A stretch of 64,000 nucleotides of DNA from Parafrigoribacterium mesophilum (GTDB lineage Bacteria; Actinomycetota; Actinomycetes; Actinomycetales; Microbacteriaceae), in assembly GCF_039652555.1 (NCBI RefSeq), contig NZ_JBDJAF010000001.1, positions 1,054,001 to 1,118,000 on the forward strand, written 5' to 3'. This document shows positions 44,027-55,013 of this stretch, piece by piece (position 1 is the first letter of the stretch; each line of letters opens with the position of its first letter). Under the pieces are notes generated by a model that saw only the letters and a program-made list of their open reading frames with translations, ran no database searches and was not told the origin of the DNA. The position numbers were made by a program, and so were the translations under genes.

Positions 44027-44923
44027 TCAGCCGGTGTGATGGTCAGCGTCGGTTTGTTGGGGAGCGCGGGAGAGCAGTTCCCTCGCCGAACGGACCACGG
44101 CGACGTCCACCATCCGACCGTCTTCGTCGGTGATCACGCCTGACCCGGCCCGGTCTGCCGCGTCGAACGCAGCGACCAGTCGCTCGGCGCGCTCGACCGC
44201 ATCGGCCGACGGCGTGAACACGGCGTTGATCGTCTCCAGCTGAGCCGGGTGAATGGCGCTACGGCCGCGGAAGCCGAGATTCAAGAGCCGCTGGGTGGAG
44301 TCGCGCAGTGCCCCCAGGTCGTGGAAGTCGGTTGAAGTCGGAGCGACCGGGGCTGCGATACCGGCGGCGGCGGAAGCCACGACGATCTGGAGCAGCAGAG
44401 GCCGGAATTCGTCGCCTTCCGGGTCAACCCCCAGCCCTAATTCGCCGGCCAGGTCGGCGCGACCGATGGCGAGGCGAAGCACTCGCGGCATCCGCGCCTG
44501 CTCCACCGCCGCGAGCAACCCCCGCGCCGTCTCGATCAGAGGAATCACCCGCACCGTGCCCGGGCGCAACTGGAGACTGTGTTCCCTGTCGCTAAGCAGC
44601 TGGTCGATCTTCTGCAGCAGCTCGGGCTCGGCCTTGGGGATCATGACGCCGGTCACCCCTGCCAGCACAACCGCCGCAATGTCGGGCTCCGGGGAAGTGG
44701 AGTTGATCCGCACCCACAACTCGCCGGACGGTGCCGATCGATGAGCGAGCCAGCCGGCGACCAGTTCCCGTGCACCCGCCTTGTTCTGCATCGGCACAGA
44801 GTCTTCGAGATCGAGGATCAGTGCATCCGCGCCCCGGCCGGAAGCACCGCTGAGTCTGCCCTCCTGGTCGCCGGGGACGTACAAGTAACTGCGCGGTGAA
44901 CGAGACCGCGGGGCTGATTCCAC
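44027..44923 (-). CDS. CitE-like HpcH/HpaI lyase
   Basis: A 298-aa TIM-barrel lyase of the CitE family. It has SYLYVPGDQEGRL, the metal/CoA-site ILDLEDSVP (36-44), Arg72 in WVRINST, Lys97 in GVMIPKAE and PLIETARGL (128-136). Relatives split citramalyl-CoA, malyl-CoA or beta-methylmalyl-CoA into acetyl- or propionyl-CoA plus a 2-oxoacid. It is convergent with the hydantoinase-like gene with no room for a terminator. It is probably the final carbon-carbon cleavage of the island. Confidence 0.88.
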   Translation of the reverse strand: MESAPRSRSPRSYLYVPGDQEGRLSGASGRGADALILDLEDSVPMQNKAGARELVAGWLAHRSAPSGELWVRINSTSPEPDIAAVVLAGVTGVMIPKAEPELLQKIDQLLSDREHSLQLRPGTVRVIPLIETARGLLAAVEQARMPRVLRLAIGRADLAGELGLGVDPEGDEFRPLLLQIVVASAAAGIAAPVAPTSTDFHDLGALRDSTQRLLNLGFRGRSAIHPAQLETINAVFTPSADAVERAERLVAAFDAADRAGSGVITDEDGRMVDVAVVRSARELLSRAPQQTDADHHTG

Positions 44924-45092
44924 CGTGCCAGTTTAGGGCGGACGAGCACGCGACCGCCCCTTGACCTGTTACTTGTTTTTGCAAGCAGATCAATCCGACT
45001 TCACCGATGAGGCGACTTCTTTGCGACCTTCACCGACAAGCCCGCCGTCGACCCCGCAACGGCCGCCCAGGGCGCGGTGAGCCCGCAGGCGG

Positions 45093-46661
<1,569 letters not shown>

Positions 46662-46893
46662 GGAAAGAACCTCCGTCATCTTTGACACTTTTTCGTTGCT
46701 TGACCGAATCATACGACTGCGGCTTCGCAGGAATGCAAGGGAATGTGGCCGGCACGCAATCGGCGCACCACCTCGCCTCCGTGCCCAGGAGGATTCATCC
46801 AACGGGCGCTTCGCGAAGGGCCACGCGGTCCAGTCGTAGGCTGGCCTACGTTGCATTTTCGTGGGCAGGACCGGCGCCATAAGCTGGAGGGCT

Positions 46894-49800
46894 ATGTTTG
46901 AGCCCGCCGACTCCGCCGTGTCGACCGATGCTGTGTCGACCAATGCTGTGTCGATCACATACCCGCCCGAGCTGCCGGTCAGCCAGCGGCGGGAGGAGAT
47001 CGCGCGCGCCATCCGCGACCACCAGGTCGTCATCCTCGCGGGCGAGACCGGGTCGGGCAAGACCACCCAGCTACCCAAGATCTGCCTCGAACTGGGACGG
47101 ACATCGATCGGCCACACTCAGCCGCGGCGTCTGGCCGCCCGCACCATCGCCGAACGGATCGCGGAGGAGCTCGGCGAGGAGGTCGGCGGGCTGGTCGGCT
47201 ACCAGGTGCGCTTCACCGACCACGTCGGTCCGCGCACCAAGATCAAACTGATGACCGATGGCATCCTGCTCAATGAGATCAACCGCGACAGGATGCTGCG
47301 TAAGTACGACACGATCATTATCGACGAGGCGCACGAGCGCAGCCTCACAATCGACTTCCTGCTCGGCTACCTGAAGCAGCTGCTGCCGAAGCGTCCCGAC
47401 CTCAAATTGATCATCACCTCGGCAACGATCGACCCGGACAGCTTCTCCCGCCACTTCGGAAATGCGCCCATCGTCGAGGTGAGCGGGCGCACCTTCCCGG
47501 TCGAGATTCGGTATCGGCCCCTCGTGGCGGAAGTGGAGCTGGACGACGATGACGCCGAGCCGGTGCCGACCGATCCGCTCGACGCGATCAACGCGGCCCT
47601 GGACGAGCTCGCCCGTGAGGGCCCGGGGGACGTGCTCGTTTTTCTGAGCGGCGAGAGTGAGATCCGGGACACCGAAGACGCGATCAAGGCGCGGATCTCG
47701 AATGGCTCGATCGGCAGCAGCACCGAGGTGCTGCCGTTGTACGGGCGGCTCAGTTCCGCCGATCAACACCGGGTGTTCCGGCCCAGCACGGTACCCGGCA
47801 TCCGGCGCCGCATCGTCCTGTCCACCAACGTCGCCGAGACCAGCCTCACCGTGCCCGGCATCAAGTACGTGGTCGACGCCGGCACCGCGCGCATTTCCCG
47901 CTACAGCGTGCGGTCGAAGATCCAGCGGCTGCCGATCGAGCCGATCTCGCAGGCCTCGGCCAACCAGCGGTCCGGCCGCAGCGGCCGCACCAGCGATGGC
48001 ATCGCCATCCGTCTGTACTCCGAGGAGGATTTTCGCAGCCGCCCCGAATACACCGAACCGGAGATCCTGCGCACCAATCTGGCCGCGGTCATCCTGCAGA
48101 TGATCTCGCTCGGCCTCGGTGACATCGCCAGCTTCCCGTTCCTGCAGCCACCGGACTCGCGCGGCATCAAGGACGGATTGGACCTGCTGGCCGAACTGGG
48201 GGCGGTGTCTGGACGATCGGCACGGGCGCCGAAACCGATCATCACCAAAATCGGCAAGCAGCTCGCCCAGTTGCCCATCGATCCGCGGCTGGCTCGCATG
48301 GTGATCGAATCCGGCAAGCACGGCGTCACCCGCGAGGTGATCGCGATCGTGGCGGCGCTGAGCATCCAGGACCCGCGAGAACGTCCGCTCGAGAAGCGCC
48401 CGCAAGCCGACACCGCTCACGCGCGGTTCACCGATCCCACCAGCGACTTTCTTACCCTGCTGAACCTCTGGAACTACCTGAAGAAAAAAGAGAAGGAGCT
48501 CAGCGGAAACCAATTCCGGCGATTGTGCCGTAACGAGTACCTCAACTTTCTGCGGGTGCGGGAGTGGGCGGATGTCTACCGGCAGTTGAAACGGATGACG
48601 AAGCCGCTCGGATTGACCGTGGGCGAGGCCAGTGCCAACGGCGTCGGGATCCACCGGTCGCTGCTGGCCGGACTGCTCAGCCAGATCGGCATCAAGGACC
48701 TCGCCAAAGACAACAAGGACAAGAAAAAGCAAGGCGACTACATCGGCGCCCGGCAGATCCGGTTCACCGTCTTCCCGGGGTCGGCTCTGGCCAAGAAGCA
48801 ACCGAACGAGATCATGACCTCCGAACTGGTGGAGACCAGCCGGCTGTTCGCCAGAATGAATGCGGCGATCGATCTGGCTTGGGCCGAGCCGCTGGCCGGC
48901 GACCTGGCCAAGCACAGCTACGGCGAACCGCACTGGGAAAAGAACCAGGGCTCGGTGGTGGCCTACGAGCGGGTCACCCTGTACGGTGTTCCGATCGTGG
49001 CCCGCCGGCGGGTGCAGTACGCGAGGGTCGACCCCGAGCAGGCGCGCGAGCTGTTCATCCGCCACGCCCTGGTCGACGGTGACTGGGATCTGAGCCGAAT
49101 CGACCAGCGGGCGTCGGCGTTCGACCGTGCCAACCGTGCATTGCGCAAGCAGCTGGTCGAGGTTGAGGAGCGCACCCGCCGGCGGGACATCCTTTACGAC
49201 GACGAGGTCGTCTTCGAGTTCTACGACCGGCGCATCCCCACCGACGTGAACACACAGCGCGGATTCGAGAAGTGGTGGAAGCAGGCACTGGCACAGACGC
49301 CGGACTGGCTCACCATGACGAGGGAAAACCTCATCGAGGGCAGCGAGGCGCCCACCGACGAGGTGCCCGACAATGCCTACCCGGAGATCTGGCGGCAGGA
49401 CGACCAGCAACTGAACCTGCACTACCGGTTCGAACCGGGTGCGCAGGACGACGGCGTCACCGCGATCGTCCCTATCGCCCTGCTTGCCCGGCTGCGACCC
49501 GACGGCTTCGACTGGCAGGTCCCCGGCTTCCGCGAGGAGCTGGTGACGGCGCTGATCAAGTCGCTGCCGAAGGCGATCCGACGCAACGTGGTACCGGCCG
49601 CAGACTGGGCCCGTCGGTTGCTGAAGGACGTGCCCGAGAACCCGTCGTCGGACTCTGGCGAGAACCAGCCGAGCCTGTGCGAGTACCTCGCCGCCGAAAT
49701 CCAGCGTCAGACACACACGCCGGTGACGGCCGAGGACTTCGACCTGGACCGGATTCCGAACCATCTGCGAGTCACCTTCGGCGTCGTCGACGAACGCGGA

Positions 49801-50760
49801 CGGCAGGTGGCCGCATCCAAAGATCTCGAGAGTCTGCAGCACAAACTGAAGACCCGAGCCCGGGCATCCGTCGCGCACGTGCATGTGCGCACCCCGAACG
49901 CTCTGGAGCGGGACGGCCTCACCTCCTGGGATCTCGACGCGCTTCCGCCGATCCTCGACACGAAGCAGGCCGGCAACACGGTGCGTGCCTATCCCGCGCT
50001 CGTCGACCGGGGCGGGTCGGTGTCGATCCGGCTGATGAGCACCCGAGCCGATCAGGCGCGTGAGCACCATGCCGGGGTGCGGCGGATGCTGCTGCTCGCG
50101 ACCCCATCCCCCGTCGCGTACGTGCAGCAGCACCTCACCGGCGCCGAAAAACTGTCGCTTGCCGGCAGCCCGTACCGGACGACGGGCCAGCTGTTCGAGG
50201 ACTGCCTGGTCGCGTGCGTCGACGCCGCCCTGGGCGACGACGAGGTGTGGACGAAACAGCAGTTCGAACAGGTGCGGGACCTCGTCTCAGCCTCCATCGT
50301 CCAGGACCTGTTCACCACCGTGAGCCTGGTGGCAACCGTTCTCGCCGAATCCCGCGCGGCGCAGAAGGCGATCAGCGCGGCATCCAGCATGGCGCTGATC
50401 GCCCCGTTGGCAGACTCCCGTGAGCAACTGGACTCGCTGGTGTTCCCCGGATTCGTCTCCCGCACCGGATTGCCCCAGCTACGGCGCCTGCCGGTGTACC
50501 TGCGGGGAATCAGCCACCGGGTGGCCAAGCTCGCCGAGCATCCCGCGCGAGACCGCGCCTGGCTGACCGAGGTGCAGACCGCGACCGAACGGTACCGCGC
50601 CGCGGGTGGGACGCTTCCGCAGACACCGGATGCTCCGCCCCAGCTGGTCCACGCACGCTGGCTGCTCGAAGAGCTACGGCTGAGCCTGTTCGCGCAGCAC
50701 CTCGGCACAGCCGAATCGGTATCCCTGCAACGCATCACCAAGGTTCTCGGCAGCCGGTGA
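46894..50760 (+). CDS. hrpA: ATP-dependent RNA helicase HrpA
   Basis: A DEAH-box helicase of 1288 aa, the usual HrpA size. GETGSGKTT (50-58), DEAHERS (144-150), SAT, the motif VI variant QRSGRSGR, then the helicase-associated domain and a C-terminal DUF3418 region (about 700-1280). Proposed role: ribosome and mRNA processing under stress. The ATG at 46894 follows GGAGG. Residues 9-22 are made by a 15-bp repeat (VSTDA-VSTNA-VSIT). It is divergent from the acyl-CoA synthetase with a 232-bp promoter gap. Confidence 0.95.
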   Translation: MFEPADSAVSTDAVSTNAVSITYPPELPVSQRREEIARAIRDHQVVILAGETGSGKTTQLPKICLELGRTSIGHTQPRRLAARTIAERIAEELGEEVGGLVGYQVRFTDHVGPRTKIKLMTDGILLNEINRDRMLRKYDTIIIDEAHERSLTIDFLLGYLKQLLPKRPDLKLIITSATIDPDSFSRHFGNAPIVEVSGRTFPVEIRYRPLVAEVELDDDDAEPVPTDPLDAINAALDELAREGPGDVLVFLSGESEIRDTEDAIKARISNGSIGSSTEVLPLYGRLSSADQHRVFRPSTVPGIRRRIVLSTNVAETSLTVPGIKYVVDAGTARISRYSVRSKIQRLPIEPISQASANQRSGRSGRTSDGIAIRLYSEEDFRSRPEYTEPEILRTNLAAVILQMISLGLGDIASFPFLQPPDSRGIKDGLDLLAELGAVSGRSARAPKPIITKIGKQLAQLPIDPRLARMVIESGKHGVTREVIAIVAALSIQDPRERPLEKRPQADTAHARFTDPTSDFLTLLNLWNYLKKKEKELSGNQFRRLCRNEYLNFLRVREWADVYRQLKRMTKPLGLTVGEASANGVGIHRSLLAGLLSQIGIKDLAKDNKDKKKQGDYIGARQIRFTVFPGSALAKKQPNEIMTSELVETSRLFARMNAAIDLAWAEPLAGDLAKHSYGEPHWEKNQGSVVAYERVTLYGVPIVARRRVQYARVDPEQARELFIRHALVDGDWDLSRIDQRASAFDRANRALRKQLVEVEERTRRRDILYDDEVVFEFYDRRIPTDVNTQRGFEKWWKQALAQTPDWLTMTRENLIEGSEAPTDEVPDNAYPEIWRQDDQQLNLHYRFEPGAQDDGVTAIVPIALLARLRPDGFDWQVPGFREELVTALIKSLPKAIRRNVVPAADWARRLLKDVPENPSSDSGENQPSLCEYLAAEIQRQTHTPVTAEDFDLDRIPNHLRVTFGVVDERGRQVAASKDLESLQHKLKTRARASVAHVHVRTPNALERDGLTSWDLDALPPILDTKQAGNTVRAYPALVDRGGSVSIRLMSTRADQAREHHAGVRRMLLLATPSPVAYVQQHLTGAEKLSLAGSPYRTTGQLFEDCLVACVDAALGDDEVWTKQQFEQVRDLVSASIVQDLFTTVSLVATVLAESRAAQKAISAASSMALIAPLADSREQLDSLVFPGFVSRTGLPQLRRLPVYLRGISHRVAKLAEHPARDRAWLTEVQTATERYRAAGGTLPQTPDAPPQLVHARWLLEELRLSLFAQHLGTAESVSLQRITKVLGSR

Positions 50761-50821
50761 CGGTGGCACGCCCGAGCGGTCACCGGTGGTCGCCGCACAG
50801 ATCCTCAGTACAGTGGGGCCT

Positions 50822-52291
50822 GTGGCCCGACCATCCGAATCACTCGCCGATCAGGCGCCGGTCTTTCCGCCGGCGAACTATCTGATCGCAACGAGCCGAC
50901 TGCACCCTGGGTTGGACGGCGGTCAGACGGTAGCGCTGCTGCGGCGAGCCAGGCATTTCCGCCACGTCGGGGGCGCCAGCCCGCTGCTCGTGAGTTTCGA
51001 CTTCACGGCAGAGCGCCCCGAGGACCTCGCCGAGTTCCAGAGAATGGGACTGGCCGATGAGCGCACCGTTGTCCGCAACCTTTATCAGGACGCCAGAAAC
51101 GACCCGACCTGGTTGCACGAGGCCGCCCGCCCGCTGCAACAGCCGGCAACGGATGCCGGCGCCCTGGTCGCGAGCACCGATCTCGACTCCGAGGGCGTGC
51201 CCTGGCGCACGGTATGGCGGGCCCTCGCATCGCCGACGGGCACCGCCGTGTACACGGACTATCTCGACCGACGGGGCCGCCCCCTCTTGCGCACCCCGTA
51301 CCTGTCCCGCCAGGACTGGCACCACTCCACCGAGGCGATCACGGTGTTCCGCGACGGAATGCCGGCCGGCCACTTCCGCGGCTTCGGCGAACTGTATCGA
51401 GCCTGGCTTTCGGTTGTCATCGCCTCCGGAGACCCCCGGCTGCCCACCTTCATCATCTGCGAGTCGCGACAGATCGGCGAGCTGATCACACCGCTGAGCA
51501 CGACGTCGGTGAAGATCATCCACACCGTCCACAACGCCCACACCCGTCCGCCGTATCGCTGGAATTCCGACATGGAGCCGCAGTGGCAGTCGTGGTTCGA
51601 GAAGCTGGGCGAGTTCGATGCCGTGGTCTGGCTCACCGCGAAGCAGGAAGCGGATGTGATTCGGCGGTTCGGCCGGCCGACCCGTTTTGCCGTCATCCCT
51701 CATCCTGTGGACGCGGCGCCGCCGCGCACTAGGGCCGACCGGGACGTCAACCGGGCCGTGATGATCGCCCGGCTCGCGCCGCAGAAGCGGGTGGACAGTG
51801 CGATCCGAGCGTTCCTGCTGGTGCGGGAGTCGAATCCCAGGGCCCGGTTCGACATCTTCGGCGACGGCCCGGCGGCGCAGAGCCTCACCGAGCTGATCGT
51901 GAGCCTGGGACTGCGCGATGCCGTGCGGCTGCGCGGCTATCGGCCGGATGCCGCGGTCGAGCTGGAGAACGCCGCACTGTTGACGGTGTCCAGCGGGTAC
52001 GAGGGGCAGTCATTGGCCATCACCGAAGCCTTTGCCCGCGGATGTCCCGTCGTGGCCTACGACGTCAATTACGGCCCTGGCGAAATGGTGGTCTCGGGAC
52101 GCAACGGCTTCCTGGTTCCGGCTGGCGACATCCGGGCGCTGGCGGACGCCATGACGAAGGTTCTCGGCGACAGCGCCCTGATCGCGACGTTGTCCGCAGG
52201 AGCGCGAGCCACGGCGGCGCAGATGAGCGTCGAGCGTGCGATGTCGTCGTGGTCACGACTGTTCCGCACCCTGCTGACCACCGAGCGATAG
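50822..52291 (+). CDS. GT4-family glycosyltransferase, TagE/GtfA-like
   Basis: A 489-aa two-Rossmann-domain glycosyltransferase. The C-terminal half carries MIARLAPQKRVDSAIRAF, FDIFGDGPAAQSL, and the donor-binding VSSGYEGQSLAITEAFARG with PVVAYDVNYGPGEM. The YDVNYGPxEM motif is shared with poly(glycerol-phosphate) glucosyltransferases and glycosylated-adhesin enzymes. The acceptor here is unknown, perhaps a wall teichoic-acid-like or surface glycopolymer. The start is uncertain: GTG 50822 chosen, GTG 50786 is the alternative. Its stop lies inside repeat B copy 2. Confidence 0.85.
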   Translation: MARPSESLADQAPVFPPANYLIATSRLHPGLDGGQTVALLRRARHFRHVGGASPLLVSFDFTAERPEDLAEFQRMGLADERTVVRNLYQDARNDPTWLHEAARPLQQPATDAGALVASTDLDSEGVPWRTVWRALASPTGTAVYTDYLDRRGRPLLRTPYLSRQDWHHSTEAITVFRDGMPAGHFRGFGELYRAWLSVVIASGDPRLPTFIICESRQIGELITPLSTTSVKIIHTVHNAHTRPPYRWNSDMEPQWQSWFEKLGEFDAVVWLTAKQEADVIRRFGRPTRFAVIPHPVDAAPPRTRADRDVNRAVMIARLAPQKRVDSAIRAFLLVRESNPRARFDIFGDGPAAQSLTELIVSLGLRDAVRLRGYRPDAAVELENAALLTVSSGYEGQSLAITEAFARGCPVVAYDVNYGPGEMVVSGRNGFLVPAGDIRALADAMTKVLGDSALIATLSAGARATAAQMSVERAMSSWSRLFRTLLTTER

Positions 52292-52349
52292 CCTTCCGGT
52301 CGAAACCGGCCGCCGCGGACGCATCGGTCGTCCGGAACCCATCGCTCGG
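52281..52349. repeat. Dispersed palindromic repeat, family B, copy 2
   Basis: The arms ccgagcgat-agcc-ttccgg (52281-52299) and tccgga-accc-atcgctcgg (52331-52349) match copy 1 at 23724 and pair with one bulge around a 31-bp loop. As in copy 1 it lies between convergent genes, here overlapping the glycosyltransferase stop codon. Confidence 0.7.
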
Positions 52350-52362
52350 GCGTCCGGCTCTG

Positions 52363-53130
52363 TTAGAGCACCTTCGACAAGAACGCTTTGGTGCGTTGGT
52401 GCTGCGGGTTGCCCAGCACCTCGTGCGGATCGCCCGATTCCACCACAACGCCGCCGTCCATGAACACCAGAGAGTCGGCCACTTCCCGCGCGAAACCCAT
52501 CTCGTGGGTCACCACGATCATGGTCATTCCGCTCGCGGCCAGCGCCTTCATCACATCCAGTACCTCGCCGACCAACTCAGGGTCCAGAGCGGAGGTGGGC
52601 TCGTCGAACAGCATGAGCTTGGGATCCATCGCGAGCGCCCGGGCGATGGCGACGCGCTGCTGCTGTCCGCCGGAGAGGTGCGCAGGATACGAACCCGCCT
52701 TTTCGCCGAGGCCGACGCGTTCCAACAGCTCGCGGGCGCGCGTCATCGCGGATGCTTTGCTCACGCCCTTGACCCGAATCGGCGCCTCGATGATGTTCTC
52801 CATCGCGGTCATGTGCGGGAACAGGTTGAACCGCTGGAAGACCATGCCGATGTCGCGGCGCTGCCGGGCGGCCTCTTTGGGGCGCAGTTCGTAGAGTTTG
52901 TCGCCCCGTTCCTCGTATCCGACGAGCACGCCGTCGACGGTGAGACGCCCGGCATCCACGCGTTCCAAGTGGTTGATGCAGCGCAGGAAGGTCGACTTGC
53001 CCGACCCGCTCGGACCGACCATGCAGAGCACTTCGCCGCGATTGACGGACAGCGAAATGCTCTTCAAGACCTCGTTGGAGCCGAAGCTCTTGGACACGCT
53101 GACCGCTTGCACCATGGGGACGTCGGTCAT
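52363..53130 (-). CDS. Polar amino-acid ABC importer ATPase (GlnQ-like)
   Basis: A 255-aa ATPase. GPSGSGKSTF, the Q-loop, LSGGQQQRVAIARAL, LMLFDEPTSALDPE and VVTHEMGFARE are all present, the classic GlnQ/HisP set. It lies last in the operon SBP-permease-ATPase and overlaps the permease stop by 4 bp. Its stop is 14 bp after repeat B copy 2, which may end the transcript. Confidence 0.95.
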   Translation of the reverse strand: MTDVPMVQAVSVSKSFGSNEVLKSISLSVNRGEVLCMVGPSGSGKSTFLRCINHLERVDAGRLTVDGVLVGYEERGDKLYELRPKEAARQRRDIGMVFQRFNLFPHMTAMENIIEAPIRVKGVSKASAMTRARELLERVGLGEKAGSYPAHLSGGQQQRVAIARALAMDPKLMLFDEPTSALDPELVGEVLDVMKALAASGMTMIVVTHEMGFAREVADSLVFMDGGVVVESGDPHEVLGNPQHQRTKAFLSKVL

Positions 53131-54116
53131 TTTGTGTGCTCCGAACCGTGTGCATCGGCGCGGATCGCTGCGATATTCGTCGAGATAGGGCCGGTTTCAG
53201 GAGTGCTCTTCTTCTCCGGCCGGGCCTGGCCAATCCCGCGGGAGAACCGCTTCTCCAGGAAGTATTGGCCGATCATGAGGATCGAGGTGAACAGCAGGTA
53301 CCACGCGGAGGCCACGAGCAGCAGCGGGATGGGGTCGAAAATGACCACCGAGATGTCGCGTGCCCGTCCGTAGAGGTCGAAGCTGTATGGCACGGCCGTC
53401 ACCAGCGACGTCGTCTTCAGCATCGAGATCACCTCGTTGCCGGTGGGCGGGATGATGATCCGCATCGCCTGCGGAATGATCACCCGGTTCATCGTCTGGA
53501 GCCACGACATCCCGAGGGCGGTCGCGGCCTCATCCTGGCCGCGGTCAACGGACAGGATGCCGGCGCGGACGATCTCGGCCATGTAAGCGGCCTCGTTGAG
53601 CGACAGGCCGATGACTGCCAGCCAGAACACGTCGATGACGGCTTTGGTCTGAAACACCATCCAGGGCGCGGTGAACGGGATGCCGATGTCGATCGTTGCG
53701 TAAATGGTGGAGATGAGGCCCCAGAACACGAGCTGCACGTACACAGGGGTGCCCCGGAAGACCCAGAGGTAGAGCCACGCGACGCCCTTGACGACGGGGT
53801 TCTCGGAGAGCCGCATCACGGCGAGGGTAATGCCGAGGATGATGGCGATGACCATCGAATAGACGGTCAGAAGCAGGGTGTTGAGCGCCGCCTGCGAAAT
53901 GCGCCGGTCGAAGATGTACTTGCTGAAGTTCTCCCAGCCATAGGCCGGGCGCTGGGCGGCGTCGATGATGAAAAGGGCCAGCGCCAAGACCAGCACGACC
54001 GCAAAGACAATGCGCCATGGATGATGGAGGCGAATCGCCTTGATCGGCTGGGGGTGACCGCCGCCGGCCGGCGACGAGGTTGCCCCCGTCGCCGGCCCAG
54101 TGGTTGGGGAACTCAT
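53127..54116 (-). CDS. Polar amino-acid ABC importer permease (HisM/GlnP-like)
   Basis: A 329-aa permease. The N-terminus is long and Pro/Gly/Thr-rich (about 25 residues), followed by several membrane segments. The family motif with the coupling EAA loop is LNEAAYMAEIVRAGILSVDR, then GQDEAATALGMSWLQTM and the C-terminal PLLLVASAWYLLFT. The C-terminal tail of about 40 residues is longer than usual. Shares an operon with the SBP upstream and the ATPase downstream. Confidence 0.93.
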   Translation of the reverse strand: MSSPTTGPATGATSSPAGGGHPQPIKAIRLHHPWRIVFAVVLVLALALFIIDAAQRPAYGWENFSKYIFDRRISQAALNTLLLTVYSMVIAIILGITLAVMRLSENPVVKGVAWLYLWVFRGTPVYVQLVFWGLISTIYATIDIGIPFTAPWMVFQTKAVIDVFWLAVIGLSLNEAAYMAEIVRAGILSVDRGQDEAATALGMSWLQTMNRVIIPQAMRIIIPPTGNEVISMLKTTSLVTAVPYSFDLYGRARDISVVIFDPIPLLLVASAWYLLFTSILMIGQYFLEKRFSRGIGQARPEKKSTPETGPISTNIAAIRADAHGSEHTK

Positions 54117-54119
54117 GGA

Positions 54120-55013
54120 TTAGCCCTTGGACGCCGCGTTGATCGTGATCTTGTCGATCGCGCCGTTCTCCACGCCCCACTTTTGAAGGATCTTCGTGTA
54201 GCTGCCGTCATCGACCATCGACTGCAGCGCGGCCTGAAGAGCCTTGGTCAGGTCCGAGCCCTTCTTCACCGCGATGCCGTAGGGGGCATCCTCGAAGGAC
54301 TTGCCGGCCGGCTCGATTTTGTCCTTCAGCTTGGAGATCGCGTACAGGGTGATCGGCGAGTCGGCGCTCATGGCGTCGGCACGGCCGGTCGCCACGGCCG
54401 TCGTCGCGTCGTCCTGCTTGTCGAACTTCAGGATGGTGATCGCCGCCTTTCCGGCGTCGGTGCACTCCTTGGACTTGGCCGGCAGTTCATCGGTCTCCTC
54501 ATAGGTTGTCGCCTGCACGGACACGGTCAAGCCACAGGCGTTGGCGGGGTCGACGGTCTTACCGATCGGCTGGGCCCACTGCACGCCGGCGGTGAAGTAG
54601 TTGACGAAGTCGACGGCCTTCTCGCGCTCGACATTGTCAGTGAAGGAGGACACGCCGATGTCGTAGGTGCCACCGGTGATGCTCGGGATGATCTTGTCGA
54701 AGCTGGACGCCTGGTAGTCGGTCTTCAGGCCCAGCTTCGCGGCCATCGCGTCGGCGAGTTCGACGTCCCAACCGACCGGGTTGCCGGCGTCGTCCTTGAA
54801 CTCGTTCGGCGCGTAGGCCGGGTCGATGCCGATGATCAGCTTGCCGTTCTTCTTGATGTCGGCAGGCAAGAGCGCCACGGCCGCTGCATCCACGGCCGTC
54901 GATCCCGGCGTGTCCGAGCCGGAAGCGGCGGGTGTCGTCGAGTTGTTGACGCAGCCGGTGAGGCTGAGTGCGGCGGCCAGCGCAATGGCCGGCAATGCAT
55001 ATCTGGAACGCAT
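54120..55013 (-). CDS. Polar amino-acid ABC importer solute-binding lipoprotein
   Basis: A 297-aa receptor of the SBP-bac-3 family. Signal peptide with lipobox LSLTGCVNN (lipid Cys about residue 21), low-complexity Ser/Thr/Ala linker, GKLIIGIDPAYAPNEF (the N-terminal pocket strand), VGWDVELADAMAAKLGLK and a FDKIIPSITGGTYDIGVSSF segment. The ATG at 55013 has AAGGA upstream; the open frame beyond is leader DNA. Likely substrate: a polar amino acid or opine. Confidence 0.93.
   Translation of the reverse strand: MRSRYALPAIALAAALSLTGCVNNSTTPAASGSDTPGSTAVDAAAVALLPADIKKNGKLIIGIDPAYAPNEFKDDAGNPVGWDVELADAMAAKLGLKTDYQASSFDKIIPSITGGTYDIGVSSFTDNVEREKAVDFVNYFTAGVQWAQPIGKTVDPANACGLTVSVQATTYEETDELPAKSKECTDAGKAAITILKFDKQDDATTAVATGRADAMSADSPITLYAISKLKDKIEPAGKSFEDAPYGIAVKKGSDLTKALQAALQSMVDDGSYTKILQKWGVENGAIDKITINAASKG

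Noticed and set aside
44924..45092. Short gene between the citE-like and acyl-CoA synthetase genes
   Set aside because: No frame with a credible start or composition; only a repeated cttcaccga- word and probable promoter DNA.
47071..50133. A 1020-codon open frame antisense to hrpA
   Set aside because: It is a GC-skew shadow: the plus-strand frame carries intact helicase motifs, while the antisense product has no domain, and similar long shadows lie opposite glmU, abc-F, pmt and citE.
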